Shown: positions 6,908-14,749 of the stretch, piece after piece
How the letters are laid out: each line of letters begins with the position of its first letter
Position numbering within the stretch: the first letter of the stretch is position 1
Assembly: GCA_003241285.1 (NCBI GenBank)
Contig: QFOT01000015.1
Span: 1-24,434 of the forward strand
Length of the DNA stretch: 24,434 nt
Direction of reading: 5' to 3'
Source of the DNA: Micavibrio aeruginosavorus
Lineage (GTDB): Bacteria > Pseudomonadota > Alphaproteobacteria > Micavibrionales > Micavibrionaceae
The notes under the pieces: model-generated
What the model was told of the DNA's origin: nothing
The model's database searches: none
Seen by the model: only the letters and a program-made list of their open reading frames with translations
Translations under genes and position numbers: made by a program

Positions 6908-7474
6908 ATGCTCAACGATATCGGATTATGCAGCCGCGCTTTGATCAAAATAGGCGCAAGGCCCATTACTTCTTTCATGGACGGTTCGGCGGAAAGCGAG
7001 ATCGCCAATTTACTCTATGGCCCGTCACGGGATGCGGTGCTTTCCAGCTATGCCTGGAGTTTCGCCACGAAACAGATGGTGCTTACAAGATTGGAAGCGC
7101 CGCCGGTGGCGGATTATAATTTTGCCTATCAACTGCCGAATGATTTTTTAAGATCGTTGTCGGCAGGCAGCGGCGGGCGCGGGCGCGGTCTGAATTTCAG
7201 GATTTACCGCGACACGCTGCAAACCAATGCGGAAGAAGTAATTTTGACCTATATCTACCGCGCGGCGGAAGAAACCTGTCCGCCGTATTTCGACACGGCG
7301 GTGATTGCGCGGCTTTCGGCGGAGTTTTGCATCCCGCTCACCGAAAATACATCGAGAGCCGATGTGATCATCAAACTGGCCGAACAGGAATTTGCACGGG
7401 CAAGGCAGATCGACGCCCAGCAGGATACGCCCAATAAGCTGGAGAATTTTTCGCTGGTCGATGTGAGAGGGTAA
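6908..7474 (+). CDS. tail tubular protein A, T7 gp11-like (gatekeeper)
   Basis: The 188-residue product carries the family start MLNDIGLCSRALIKIGARPI, then SEIANLLYGPSRDAVLSSYAWSFA (about residues 30-54), where the Y-x-x-x-R-D-x-x-L-x-x-x-x-W pattern is typical of podovirus tail tube A proteins. These form the ring between the portal and the nozzle. FAYQLPNDFLR and the C-terminal helix ADVIIKLAEQEFARARQIDA also fit. Length is close to the usual 190-200. AAAAGGA lies ten bases upstream of the ATG. The next gene starts one base after the TAA, so both are translated together. Confidence 0.88.
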   Translation: MLNDIGLCSRALIKIGARPITSFMDGSAESEIANLLYGPSRDAVLSSYAWSFATKQMVLTRLEAPPVADYNFAYQLPNDFLRSLSAGSGGRGRGLNFRIYRDTLQTNAEEVILTYIYRAAEETCPPYFDTAVIARLSAEFCIPLTENTSRADVIIKLAEQEFARARQIDAQQDTPNKLENFSLVDVRG

Positions 7475-7475
7475 A

Positions 7476-9371
7476 ATGAGAGAAAGACTTATCAAAACGA
7501 CATTCACCGCGGGTGAATTGTCGAGCGACCTTCTGGGGCGCGGGGATATTCGTTCCTATGATAACGGCGCGGCGAAACTGCGCAACGTGTTTATCCATCC
7601 AACCGGCGGGGTAAGCCGCAGATCGGGATTGCGCTATATCGACAGCGCGGCAGGCGACGGACGGCTGATTTCCTTCGAGTTCAATACGGACCAGACTTAT
7701 CTGATCGTCCTGACCAATTTGCGCATGGATATTTATGCCGATGGCGCGCTGGTGACGACGCTTATAGCGCCATGGAATGCGGGTCAGGTGAAACAGGTGG
7801 TGTGGACGCAGAGCGCCGATACGCTGCTGTTGACCCATCCGGATTTGCCGCCGAAAAAACTGACGCGGGGCAGTGGCGGTATCTGGGCGCTGTCCGACTG
7901 GATATTCTATGCCAAGGATAATATCGTCTATCAGCCTTATTATAAATTCGCCGATGTGGCGGTGACGGTGACGCCCTCGAATACGAGCGGAACCATTACG
8001 TTGACGGCGAGCGCGGCTGTCTTTGGCGGCGAACATGTAAATACAAGGCTGCGCGTCACGGGCAAGGAAGTTTTGATCACCACCGTCAATTCGCCGACCG
8101 TTGTGACGGTGACCGTTATTCAGACTTTGCCCAATACCAACGCGACGATTGACTGGGAAGAACAAAGCTTTTCGCCGGTGCGCGGATATCCGGTATCGGT
8201 GGCTTTCCATCAGGATCGACTCGTGATCGGCGGCAGCCGGGATTTGCCCAACCGTTTGTGGTTTTCCTGTTCCGGCGATTTGTTCAATTTCGATCTGGGC
8301 GGCGGCGAAGACGACCGCGCCATCGAGTTCGGGATATTATCCGATCAGGTGAACGCCATTCGCGGCGTCTTTTCCGGCCGTCATTTGCAAATCTTTACAA
8401 GCGGCGCGGAATGGATGGCGACCGGCGATCCGCTGACACCCACCAATGTCCAGATCAAGCGGCAGACACGGGTCGGGTCTTATGTGTCGCGCTATATTCC
8501 GCCGGTGGATGTGGACGGCGCGACGTTATTCGCCGCCCGTAACGGGCAGGAAATCCGCCAGTTTATGTATACGGATCTGGAAGATGCCTATAGCGCGACG
8601 GATGTTTCGTTGCTTTCGCGTCATGTCATAGGGACGCCGGCTGATCAGGATTTCGACCAGAAGCGAAGGCTTTTATTCGTCGTGCGCGAGGATGGAAAAT
8701 TCGCCACGCTTACCATGTACCGCGCAGAGGCGGTGTCGGCATGGACGCTGCACGAAACTAACGGGGCGGTAAAATCCGTCACGGTGGCGGGAGAGATCGT
8801 ATATATGCTGATCGAGCGCGGCGGCGATTTCCTGATCGAGCAGATCGATGACGCTCTCTATCTCGATTGTGCTTTGGCGGGCGAAGCTTCGGCGCCGACC
8901 GATACATGGTCGGGTCTGGATCACCTGGAAGGACACGCTGTATCAATTGCCGCTGACGGGCGGGTAGAGGCATCACGCGACGTGAGCGGCGGTCAGGTCA
9001 TTCTGGATGAAGCCGCGAGCATCGTGCAGATCGGTTTGCCCTATACGCATATTATCGAGCCGCTTCCGGTCAGTATCATTTTAAATGCCGGGCAGATGCG
9101 CGCCGTTCGGCTGATAGAGGCGGCGTTCCGCCTGAAAAATACATCTGCGCTTAAACTCGATGTCGGGCGGGGATTAAGGGATATTCCCTTAAGACAATTC
9201 AATGAAGATGAAATTCTGGATGCAGCCATGCCGCAAGTATCCGGCGATATCAAGGTCCGGGCTTTCGGCTGGGAGCGCGACCAGACAAAATCGCTCTGGC
9301 GGATCGAGCAGGATTTACCGCTGCCGTTTTCGCTACTCGCGGTCAACATGGAAATAGCGACGAATGATTAG
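7476..9371 (+). CDS. tail tubular protein B, T7 gp12-like (nozzle)
   Basis: This 631-residue strand-rich protein begins with the family signature FTAGELSSDLLGRGDIRSYD, followed by LRNVFIHPTGGVSRRSGLRY. Later blocks include PVSVAFHQDRLVIGGS (about residue 245), FNFDLGGGEDDRAIEFGI, LQIFTSGAEWMATGD (about 310) and QIKRQTRVGSY, repeated motifs of the beta-propeller of gp12-type nozzle proteins. It is shorter than T7 gp12 (794 residues) but normal for prophage relatives. It follows the gp11-like gene with one base between. A palindromic repeat separates it from the next gene. Confidence 0.88.
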   Translation: MRERLIKTTFTAGELSSDLLGRGDIRSYDNGAAKLRNVFIHPTGGVSRRSGLRYIDSAAGDGRLISFEFNTDQTYLIVLTNLRMDIYADGALVTTLIAPWNAGQVKQVVWTQSADTLLLTHPDLPPKKLTRGSGGIWALSDWIFYAKDNIVYQPYYKFADVAVTVTPSNTSGTITLTASAAVFGGEHVNTRLRVTGKEVLITTVNSPTVVTVTVIQTLPNTNATIDWEEQSFSPVRGYPVSVAFHQDRLVIGGSRDLPNRLWFSCSGDLFNFDLGGGEDDRAIEFGILSDQVNAIRGVFSGRHLQIFTSGAEWMATGDPLTPTNVQIKRQTRVGSYVSRYIPPVDVDGATLFAARNGQEIRQFMYTDLEDAYSATDVSLLSRHVIGTPADQDFDQKRRLLFVVREDGKFATLTMYRAEAVSAWTLHETNGAVKSVTVAGEIVYMLIERGGDFLIEQIDDALYLDCALAGEASAPTDTWSGLDHLEGHAVSIAADGRVEASRDVSGGQVILDEAASIVQIGLPYTHIIEPLPVSIILNAGQMRAVRLIEAAFRLKNTSALKLDVGRGLRDIPLRQFNEDEILDAAMPQVSGDIKVRAFGWERDQTKSLWRIEQDLPLPFSLLAVNMEIATND

Positions 9372-9378
9372 TCTTTAA

Positions 9379-9436
9379 TTTACCACGGAGTACACGGAGT
9401 GCACGGAGAGATAAGCCCCGTGTTCCCCGTGGTAAA
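9379..9436. repeat. palindromic repeat of the CCACGGAG family, second copy
   Basis: TTTACCACGGAGTACACGG (9379-9397) and CCGTGTTCCCCGTGGTAAA (9418-9436) are inverted with two mismatches; between them lies another CACGGAG unit (9402-9408). The arms share the CCACGGAG...CACGG core with the element at 6737-6884, but the nested internal repeat is absent. It may form a hairpin in mRNA, yet lacks a clean terminator U-tract before the downstream T-rich stretch. Confidence 0.8.
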
Positions 9437-9462
9437 ATTTTTTTAAAAAAAGGAGAAATAAA

Positions 9463-9939
9463 ATGGGCAGTTTAACATCGGCGCTGGCACCGATTATTCA
9501 GGTTGGGTCGGCTTTGGGCACGGTGGCGAATGCCGCGGCCCCGTTTTACAAGGACTCGGTCGACCGCAAGGCGCAGAAAGCCAGTAACGAATTGGCGGTC
9601 AGGCAGGCGCAGGCAAGCGCGGCGTTGCAAAAAGAGCAAAACCGCCTGAGCGCCTTGCAGCAGGAGCAGGATCGCAAACGAGCTTTGCGGAATGCGGTGG
9701 CGCGGCAGCGGGCAGAGTTCGGCGGCTCCGGTATCGGCTCGGCTGACGGCAGTTCGGAAGCGGTGCTTTTAGGGTTGTTCAATGAATCCGATGACGAACG
9801 GGCTATGCGCCAGCAAATCACGAATTTGCGCAATAACGCGCTCGACCTGACACCGGCGCAGATACAGCAGCGCAATCTATTGCAGCAGACGCAAAGCCGC
9901 GAGCAGGACGCAATCAACCGGATTACGGATTTCTTTTAA
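9463..9939 (+). CDS. probable internal virion protein (T7 gp14 position), coiled coil
   Basis: The 158-residue protein starts with an Ala/Gly-rich hydrophobic stretch (LTSALAPIIQVGSALGTVAN). A long, Gln/Ala/Arg-rich coiled coil follows (about residues 30-85), then FGGSGIGSADGSSEAVLLGL and another helix with QREQD-type charge. Small proteins like this sit between the nozzle and tail fibre genes of T7-like phages, where gp14, an ejected internal protein that helps form the envelope channel, is coded. The position and the membrane-active-looking N-terminus support this role, but sequence identity to gp14 cannot be judged. The larger partners gp15 and gp16 are not seen. AAAGGAG eight bases before the ATG is a strong ribosome site. 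Confidence 0.6.
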   Translation: MGSLTSALAPIIQVGSALGTVANAAAPFYKDSVDRKAQKASNELAVRQAQASAALQKEQNRLSALQQEQDRKRALRNAVARQRAEFGGSGIGSADGSSEAVLLGLFNESDDERAMRQQITNLRNNALDLTPAQIQQRNLLQQTQSREQDAINRITDFF

Positions 9940-9949
9940 GGGTATTTTC

Positions 9950-11950
9950 ATGACAGAGCATATAAAAATGCCGGACGTGCCGCCATTGGTGCGGGCGCTG
10001 GGCAACGGCGTGCAAACGCAATTCGAATTTCCTTTCCCGGTTTTCGCCAGCGAAGATGTCGTCGTTTATCTGAACGGCGCACGGCAAATATCAGGATTCG
10101 ATATCGATAGCGGTAAGGTGATATTTGACGCGGCTCCGGCAAGCGGCACGATTGTCACCATCGAGCGGCGCATGAAATTCGAGCGCTTGACTGATTTTAT
10201 CGAGGGCGGCGATTTTTCCGCTGCCGCTATCAATACCGAGCTGGATTATTTGGTGGCGGGGTTACAGCAAGTGGCACGTGATCAATCCGGCATGATCAAA
10301 TATTCGGATGGCGAGAATCCGTCGGATACGGTTTTGCCATCGCGTTCAACCCGGGCCAATAAGGCGCTCGGTTTTGACGGCAATGGCAATCCGGTGGCGG
10401 TGACATTGGAAGGATCGATGGCTGCGCCGGATTTCACCGCCATAGGGTTCGGCGCGGTGACGCGCACATCCCACGATAAATTTTCAGATTATGTTTCGGT
10501 GAAAGATTTCGGGGCGGTCGGTGACGGGCTGAACGATGATACGCATGCCTTTCAAAAAGCGTTTGCGGCGCATAATGCGGTTTTCGTGCCGGAGGGTGAA
10601 TATATAATAAATTCGACGATTGAAATCAAAGAAGGGCAAAGTTTAAGCGGCGCAGGTGATGCTTCGGTTTTGAAAACTTCGTCGGATATTGTGCTGATCG
10701 AGATGACTCAAAGCTATGCAACGCTGAGAAACCTAAAACTCTTTGGCGGGGCAGTGGGATTGAAACTCTATGGCAAGGCTTCTCCGTGCGTCAATAATTC
10801 GATTACCGATCTGACCATATGGCAGGCGCAGACGGGGATTTTGCTCGATGGTTATACTTCGCCGGATAATCCCTGTTACTGGAATAATTTCGACCGCGTG
10901 CTGGTGGCGCAGCCTTTCGTCAATGGGATTCTCCTGACTAAAACGGGCGGCGGCGATACGCCCAACGCCAATCGCTTTCATGGATGCCGCGTTTATTCGC
11001 TGGGCGCGGCGACATCCGGGCATGGATTATATGTCGAGCACGGGCAGTTCAATAATTCTTTTATCGATTTCGAAGCGAACATGTCGAATACGGTACAGGC
11101 CTGCGTGCGGTGTGGCGCGCAATCGAATAAAACCCTGTTCGTGAATTTGTATACGGAGTCGAGTAACAGCGTGCCCAATGTCCGGCTGGACGCAGGCTCG
11201 GTGGAAACGGCGATTTATAATCTGCTGTCGATGTCGGACGGCGCGGCGATATGGGATTTTTCCGGCGGGCAGTATACAGCCTATAATGCAGGCTTTCCGT
11301 ACAAGAATAGGCTGCAACGCACGACGGTCACAGATTTGAACACGACGCTGCAGCGATATGATACGCGCTATACCGATACAAGCGGCGTTATAGATCTCGT
11401 TGCGGACCGCTCGATGCAGTTATTGTCTAGTTACAGCGGCGCGATCACGGCGAGGCTTCCGAATGCGGCAGACGCAACCGGCGTCATGATGATGATCAAG
11501 AAAATAGATTCATCGAAAAACGTTATCACGATCCTTGAGAATGGCGGGGAGGGGCCGGACCGGACGAATTATTATTTAGGCAGCGCCAATGACTACGTGC
11601 AGATGATGTCGAATGGCGCGGAATGGTTTGTTATTTCGAGTAACAGAAGTCCCGGCAATACACGGTATTTCGACGGCTCCGGCATCTACGACATCGATAT
11701 GGCGGTCGATGTGTATCTTCTCTCCAGTTTCGGCGGGGCTTTAAACGCGAGATTGCCGCCTGCCGATGCGCCGGAAGCGGTGGGCCGCATGGTGACGCTG
11801 AAGAAAACGGATGTCTCGGGAAATGCGGTCACGATTTCTGAAGCCGGCGGCGCGGGACCGGACGGGTATTCGCAAACGCTATCTGCGCAGTATCAGGCGA
11901 TCACCTTGGTATCCGATGGCGGGCAGTGGCATATCGTTTCGCGGTTTTAG
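9950..11950 (+). CDS. tail fibre/tailspike with T7-type N-terminus, beta-helix and duplicated C-terminal module
   Basis: Residues 1-110 of 666 resemble the tail-binding N-terminal domain of T7 gp17-type fibres (FEFPFPVFASEDVVVYLNG at 26-43; IERRMKFERLTDF; ELDYLVAGLQQVARDQ). Residue 182 onward begins a pectate-lyase-3-like beta-helix with VSVKDFGAVGDGLNDDTHAF; the helix runs to about 450 and may bind or cut surface polysaccharide. Residues 471-569 and 570-666 are two diverged copies of one about 97-residue module: both have TRY, LLSS(Y/F), ARLP, KK-D, GGxGPD and a final W-x-(V/I)-(I/V)S. The protein determines host recognition. It is followed by heptamer repeats and a terminator. Confidence 0.88.
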   Translation: MTEHIKMPDVPPLVRALGNGVQTQFEFPFPVFASEDVVVYLNGARQISGFDIDSGKVIFDAAPASGTIVTIERRMKFERLTDFIEGGDFSAAAINTELDYLVAGLQQVARDQSGMIKYSDGENPSDTVLPSRSTRANKALGFDGNGNPVAVTLEGSMAAPDFTAIGFGAVTRTSHDKFSDYVSVKDFGAVGDGLNDDTHAFQKAFAAHNAVFVPEGEYIINSTIEIKEGQSLSGAGDASVLKTSSDIVLIEMTQSYATLRNLKLFGGAVGLKLYGKASPCVNNSITDLTIWQAQTGILLDGYTSPDNPCYWNNFDRVLVAQPFVNGILLTKTGGGDTPNANRFHGCRVYSLGAATSGHGLYVEHGQFNNSFIDFEANMSNTVQACVRCGAQSNKTLFVNLYTESSNSVPNVRLDAGSVETAIYNLLSMSDGAAIWDFSGGQYTAYNAGFPYKNRLQRTTVTDLNTTLQRYDTRYTDTSGVIDLVADRSMQLLSSYSGAITARLPNAADATGVMMMIKKIDSSKNVITILENGGEGPDRTNYYLGSANDYVQMMSNGAEWFVISSNRSPGNTRYFDGSGIYDIDMAVDVYLLSSFGGALNARLPPADAPEAVGRMVTLKKTDVSGNAVTISEAGGAGPDGYSQTLSAQYQAITLVSDGGQWHIVSRF

Positions 11951-11962
11951 CTGTCAGTAAAT

Positions 11963-12002
11963 AGTAATCAGTAATCAGTAATCAGTAATCAGTAATCAGT
12001 AA
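11963..12002. repeat. tandem 7-bp repeat AGTAATC, five perfect copies plus a partial
   Basis: Units start at 11963, 11970, 11977, 11984 and 11991, and a sixth partial AGTAA ends at 12002. The array starts 12 bases after the tail fibre stop and abuts a terminator. Since seven is not a multiple of three, TAA occurs in all three forward frames, so it is not coding. It could be a slippage tract or a binding-site array. Confidence 0.9.
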
Positions 12003-12004
12003 GC

Positions 12005-12038
12005 GGGGACGGGGTAATTTACTCCGTCCCCTTCTTTT
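12005..12038 (+). terminator. intrinsic terminator after the tail fibre gene
   Basis: GGGGACGGGGT (12005-12015) pairs with ACTCCGTCCCC (12021-12031) including one G-U pair, loop AATTT, followed by TTCTTTT. It separates the tail transcript from the terminase/lysis genes. Confidence 0.8.
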
Positions 12039-12064
12039 GAAATTAAAGAAAGAAGAAATAATGA

Positions 12065-13531
12065 ATGGAAAAACAGAGTTTTTCAGACTTCCTGACCGAG
12101 TGGAACAGGATGCAAAATCTAACCACGCCCGAAATTCACTTAAAGCTCGCTTCATGGCTCGAGCAGAAATGGATAACCAAGGATGCACGGCTTCTGGTCA
12201 TGGCGTTCCGGGGGTTCGGGAAATCGAGCATCGTCGGGATTTTCTGCGCATGGGTTTTGTGGCGCAATCCGGATTTGCGTATCCTTGTCTTAGCTGCGGA
12301 TCTGGCGCTCGCGCGCAAGATGGTGCGACAGGTGAAACGCATTATCGAGAAACATCCGCAACTTAAGGATATGAAGCCCGCAAAGGCCGAAGAATGGGGC
12401 GGGGACAGGTTTACCATTGCCAGAAATTCCGAGCTGCGCGATCCGTCCATGCTGGCCAAGGGCATCGATACCAATCTGACCGGCTCGAGAGCCGAGCTGA
12501 TTATCTGCGACGACGTCGAAGTCCCGCGCACATCGGATACGGCGTATAAACGAAAAGATTTGCGCGAGCGGCTTTTGGAGCTGGAATATATACTGACGCC
12601 CGATGGTGCGCTGGTCTATGTCGGCACGCCGCATCATTACGAAACGATTTATACCGACAAGCCGGACGCGGAAACCGACGAGATTTTCATGAGCGGGTAT
12701 GAGCGGCATGTTACGCCTGTCATGGATAAGGACGGCAAGAGCGCATGGCCGGAGCGGTTTACAAAAGATAAGATCGACAGGATTGCGCTCAAAACCGGGC
12801 CGGCCAATTTTTCCAGCCAGATGATGTGCGTTCCGGCGATGATAAGCGACGGGAAATTCAAGGAAGAGGATTTAATCCGCTATACGGATGATGTCGTTTA
12901 TAACGAGGCCGGCGGCGAGGCGGTTTTGACGATCGGCGACACAAAAATGGTATCGGCCTGCGCATGGTGGGACCCGGCTTTCGGCAACAAAGGCGGCGAT
13001 AAAAGCGTTCTGGCGATCGTCTATACCGATATTCAGGGACATTACTGGCTGCATCATTTGCAGGCGATATTGATCAAGCCGGGCAGCGTGCATTCCGAAG
13101 CGGTTCAGCAATGCATGATAGTCGCGGAATTGCTGGAGCAATATTTCGTCCCGCAAATCGCGATTGAAGTAAACGGAATCGGTGCTTTCCTGCCCGGAAT
13201 TCTGGAACGCGAGCTCGGGCAGCGGAATTATAAATGCCCGGTCATACAGGTTCATTCGCGAAAGCCGAAAAATATCCGTATCAACGAGGCATTCGATGCC
13301 GTGCTGGCGGCTAACCACCTGCATGTGCATAAAACGGCGCTGCATAATTCGTTTCAGGATGAGCTGCGCGACTGGAACCCGCTCAAGAAAAACCAGAAAG
13401 ACGATACGCTCGATGCAGTGGCGGGAGCGATGAGCATGCAGAATGTAAAGATCCAGCGCGTGCGCGGCTCGAAGCAGGCGATATGGCAGCGCGGCGGAAA
13501 AGTGCGGATCGCTAAAACCGTCCTCGATTAA
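12065..13531 (+). CDS. terminase large subunit
   Basis: The 488-residue motor protein packages DNA into the procapsid. The ATPase half shows FRGFGKSS (residues 48-55) as the Walker A loop and LIICDDVE (145-152) as Walker B with catalytic Glu, and VGTP near 197-200 resembles coupling motif III. The nuclease half has WWDPAFGNKGGDKS (first acidic residue), IEVNGIG and DDTLDAVAGAM (last acidic residues), a normal RNase-H-like order. In T7-like phages the large terminase (gp19) follows the tail fibre, as here; no small terminase is seen. An ATG at 12061 is in another frame; the start at 12065 has only a weak purine-rich ribosome site (AAAGAAAGAAG). Confidence 0.92.
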   Translation: MEKQSFSDFLTEWNRMQNLTTPEIHLKLASWLEQKWITKDARLLVMAFRGFGKSSIVGIFCAWVLWRNPDLRILVLAADLALARKMVRQVKRIIEKHPQLKDMKPAKAEEWGGDRFTIARNSELRDPSMLAKGIDTNLTGSRAELIICDDVEVPRTSDTAYKRKDLRERLLELEYILTPDGALVYVGTPHHYETIYTDKPDAETDEIFMSGYERHVTPVMDKDGKSAWPERFTKDKIDRIALKTGPANFSSQMMCVPAMISDGKFKEEDLIRYTDDVVYNEAGGEAVLTIGDTKMVSACAWWDPAFGNKGGDKSVLAIVYTDIQGHYWLHHLQAILIKPGSVHSEAVQQCMIVAELLEQYFVPQIAIEVNGIGAFLPGILERELGQRNYKCPVIQVHSRKPKNIRINEAFDAVLAANHLHVHKTALHNSFQDELRDWNPLKKNQKDDTLDAVAGAMSMQNVKIQRVRGSKQAIWQRGGKVRIAKTVLD

Positions 13532-13536
13532 TCAAA

Positions 13537-13565
13537 GGGAGCTCCCTGCTTCGGGAGGGATGACA
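13537..13565. repeat. palindromic repeat of the GGGATGACA family (copy 1, diverged)
   Basis: GGGAGCTCCC (13537-13546) is a perfect palindrome, and CTCCC then pairs with GGGAG across the loop TGCTTC; the element ends GGGATGACA. It shares the TCCCTGC...GGGATGACA layout with the copies near 13899, 14477 and 16763. It lies directly between the terminase stop and the next small gene, and may supply its ribosome site (GGGAGG). Confidence 0.75.
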
Positions 13566-13571
13566 ATCAAC

Positions 13572-13814
13572 ATGAACGAAAATATTTTCTGGTGGCTGTC
13601 GGCCATCGAGATACCGGTGCTGTCCGGGCTTTTCTGGATGATCTGGAAGGTAAAAAGCGAGCTGAGCGATTACAAGATCGAGGTCGCCAATTTCTATGCG
13701 CGAAGTTCCGACGTCATGCAGGTGGAAACAAGGCTGACCAGCCATTTACTGCGTATCGAGGCCAAGCTGGATGTCACGGCGCTAAAGACCGAGTCATTGA
13801 AGGCGAAACAGTAA
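13572..13814 (+). CDS. small membrane-anchored phage protein, lysis-region
   Basis: This 80-residue protein has one hydrophobic segment (about residues 5-24, with IFWWLSAIEIPVLSGLFWM) followed by a charged coiled coil (KSELSDYKIEV...TRLTSHLLRIEAKLD). Similar short proteins with the WW-x-x-x-x-E-x-P-x-L-S-G-L-F-W-M pattern are found before the endolysin in related prophages; a holin-linked or tail-chaperone role is possible but unproven. The ATG at 13560 is inside the upstream repeat, so the ATG at 13572 is preferred. Confidence 0.65.
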   Translation: MNENIFWWLSAIEIPVLSGLFWMIWKVKSELSDYKIEVANFYARSSDVMQVETRLTSHLLRIEAKLDVTALKTESLKAKQ

Positions 13815-13818
13815 TTTT

Positions 13819-13956
13819 AAACCACAGCGGACACAGCGTTTTTTAATATTTCGTCATTCCCGCGCAGGCGGGAATCCCCCTTTTCTTTTTCAAGGGAGAT
13901 CCCTGCTTTCGCAGGGATGACAGAATTATTTTTCTACGCTGTGTCCGCTGTGGTTT
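13819..13956. repeat. nested palindromic element with 20-bp perfect arms (CCACAGCGG type)
   Basis: The left arm AAACCACAGCGGACACAGCG (13819-13838) is exactly matched by its reverse complement at 13937-13956. Nested inside are TCATTCCCGCGCAGGCGGGA (13854-13873, itself a hairpin) and ATCCCTGCTTTCGCAGGGAT (13899-13918) followed by GACA. The composite layout is the same as at 6737-6884: an outer CCAC-type repeat carrying an inner GTCAT...ATGAC repeat. It fills the whole 160-base gap before the endolysin gene. Confidence 0.88.
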
Positions 13957-13974
13957 TTTAGAAAGGAAGATCAT

Positions 13975-14469
13975 ATGAAAGACACGATAAAACCGGGGCC
14001 GAAATTATTTCCGCTTCCGAACGCGGCGGATGAAAACGCATCGAAATTATATTCTGAGCTTGAGATCGATGTATTGGCGCGCACCATATGGGGCGAGGCG
14101 CGGGGCGAAGGCCTGTCCGGTATGAATGCCGTAGCCTGCGTTATTTTAAACCGCGTGGAAGCGGCACGAAAGCTTGGCGGGTATTGGTGGGGTAATACTA
14201 TCCTGCAGGTGTGCCAGAAACCGTACCAGTTTTCCTGTTGGAACAAGAACGACGCCAATTATCAAAAGCTTGTTTCCGTCGACGAAGAGGATATGCATTT
14301 CGTGACCGCCAAGCGCACAGCGCGCCGCGCCATGCTGGGTTTTCTGAAAGACGAGACGAAAGGGGCCACGCATTACCATGCGCGAAATATCCTGCCCGAC
14401 TGGGCCAAAGATAGAAAACTGTCGGCGATGATCGGGCGGCATGTGTTTTATAAATTGATCGAGGTTTAA
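13975..14469 (+). CDS. SleB-type cell wall hydrolase (endolysin)
   Basis: The 164-residue protein matches the Hydrolase_2 (SleB) family of lytic transglycosylase-like enzymes that cut peptidoglycan. The key block LARTIWGEARGEG (residues 34-46) contains the catalytic Glu41; the following MNAVACVILNRV, a Cys pair around QVCQKPYQFSCWN (78-90) and GATHYHA (126-132) are typical conserved pieces. There is no signal peptide, so export would need the holin encoded next. The first 30 residues are a polar leader. AAAGGAAG lies about eight bases before the ATG. The lysis set (endolysin, holin, spanins) forms a compact block. Confidence 0.9.
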   Translation: MKDTIKPGPKLFPLPNAADENASKLYSELEIDVLARTIWGEARGEGLSGMNAVACVILNRVEAARKLGGYWWGNTILQVCQKPYQFSCWNKNDANYQKLVSVDEEDMHFVTAKRTARRAMLGFLKDETKGATHYHARNILPDWAKDRKLSAMIGRHVFYKLIEV

Positions 14470-14470
14470 A

Positions 14471-14498
14471 AGGAGCTCCCTGCCTTCGCAGGGATGAC
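14471..14498. repeat. palindromic repeat of the GGGATGACA family (copy 3)
   Basis: TCCCTGC (14477-14483), loop CTTC and GCAGGGA (14488-14494) form a 7-bp hairpin followed by TGACA. It is nearly identical to the inner hairpin at 13899 and to the copy at 16763. It lies between endolysin and holin genes with no T-tract, so it is a dispersed repeat rather than a terminator. Confidence 0.8.
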
Positions 14499-14506
14499 AA
14501 AAAGAA

Positions 14507-14749
14507 ATGAAAGAAAAATTTGAAATATTTTCGAAACTGATGCGGCCTGTATTTGGCTATGTCGTCGTGTTTTCATGGGGAGCGCAGATGTTATCCGTCG
14601 CTTTCGTGATCCTGTTCAAAACCAACGAGGCGGCAAGCGTGATCAATGCGATGGAATCCTTAAGCACGACATGGGCGGTCGGATTATCGGTTCTGGGGAT
14701 TTACGTGTACCGGAAGGATTTTTTCAGGAAAGGACAAACATATGAGTAA
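14507..14749 (+). CDS. holin, resembling the 3TM gene-transfer-agent holin family
   Basis: This 80-residue protein has two clear hydrophobic helices (about residues 14-36 and 52-69), with LMRPVFGYVVVFSW at 11-24 and a short charged tail (RKDFFRKGQTYE). The RP-x-FGY-x-x-x-x-x-W start and the W-x-x-x-L-x-V-L-G-x-x-V-Y end resemble the GTA_holin_3TM family, known from alphaproteobacterial gene transfer agents and prophages. Holins form the inner-membrane lesion that releases the endolysin. The gene overlaps the Rz-like gene by eight bases, as expected in a lysis cassette. Confidence 0.8.
   Translation: MKEKFEIFSKLMRPVFGYVVVFSWGAQMLSVAFVILFKTNEAASVINAMESLSTTWAVGLSVLGIYVYRKDFFRKGQTYE

Noticed and set aside
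7371..8210. 279-residue minus-strand open frame opposite the tail tubular genes
   Set aside because: The Arg/His/Gln-rich product has no family features and lies opposite two well-supported tail genes with proper ribosome sites.
11963..12002. CRISPR-like array
   Set aside because: The 7-bp units are contiguous without spacers, so this is a simple tandem repeat.
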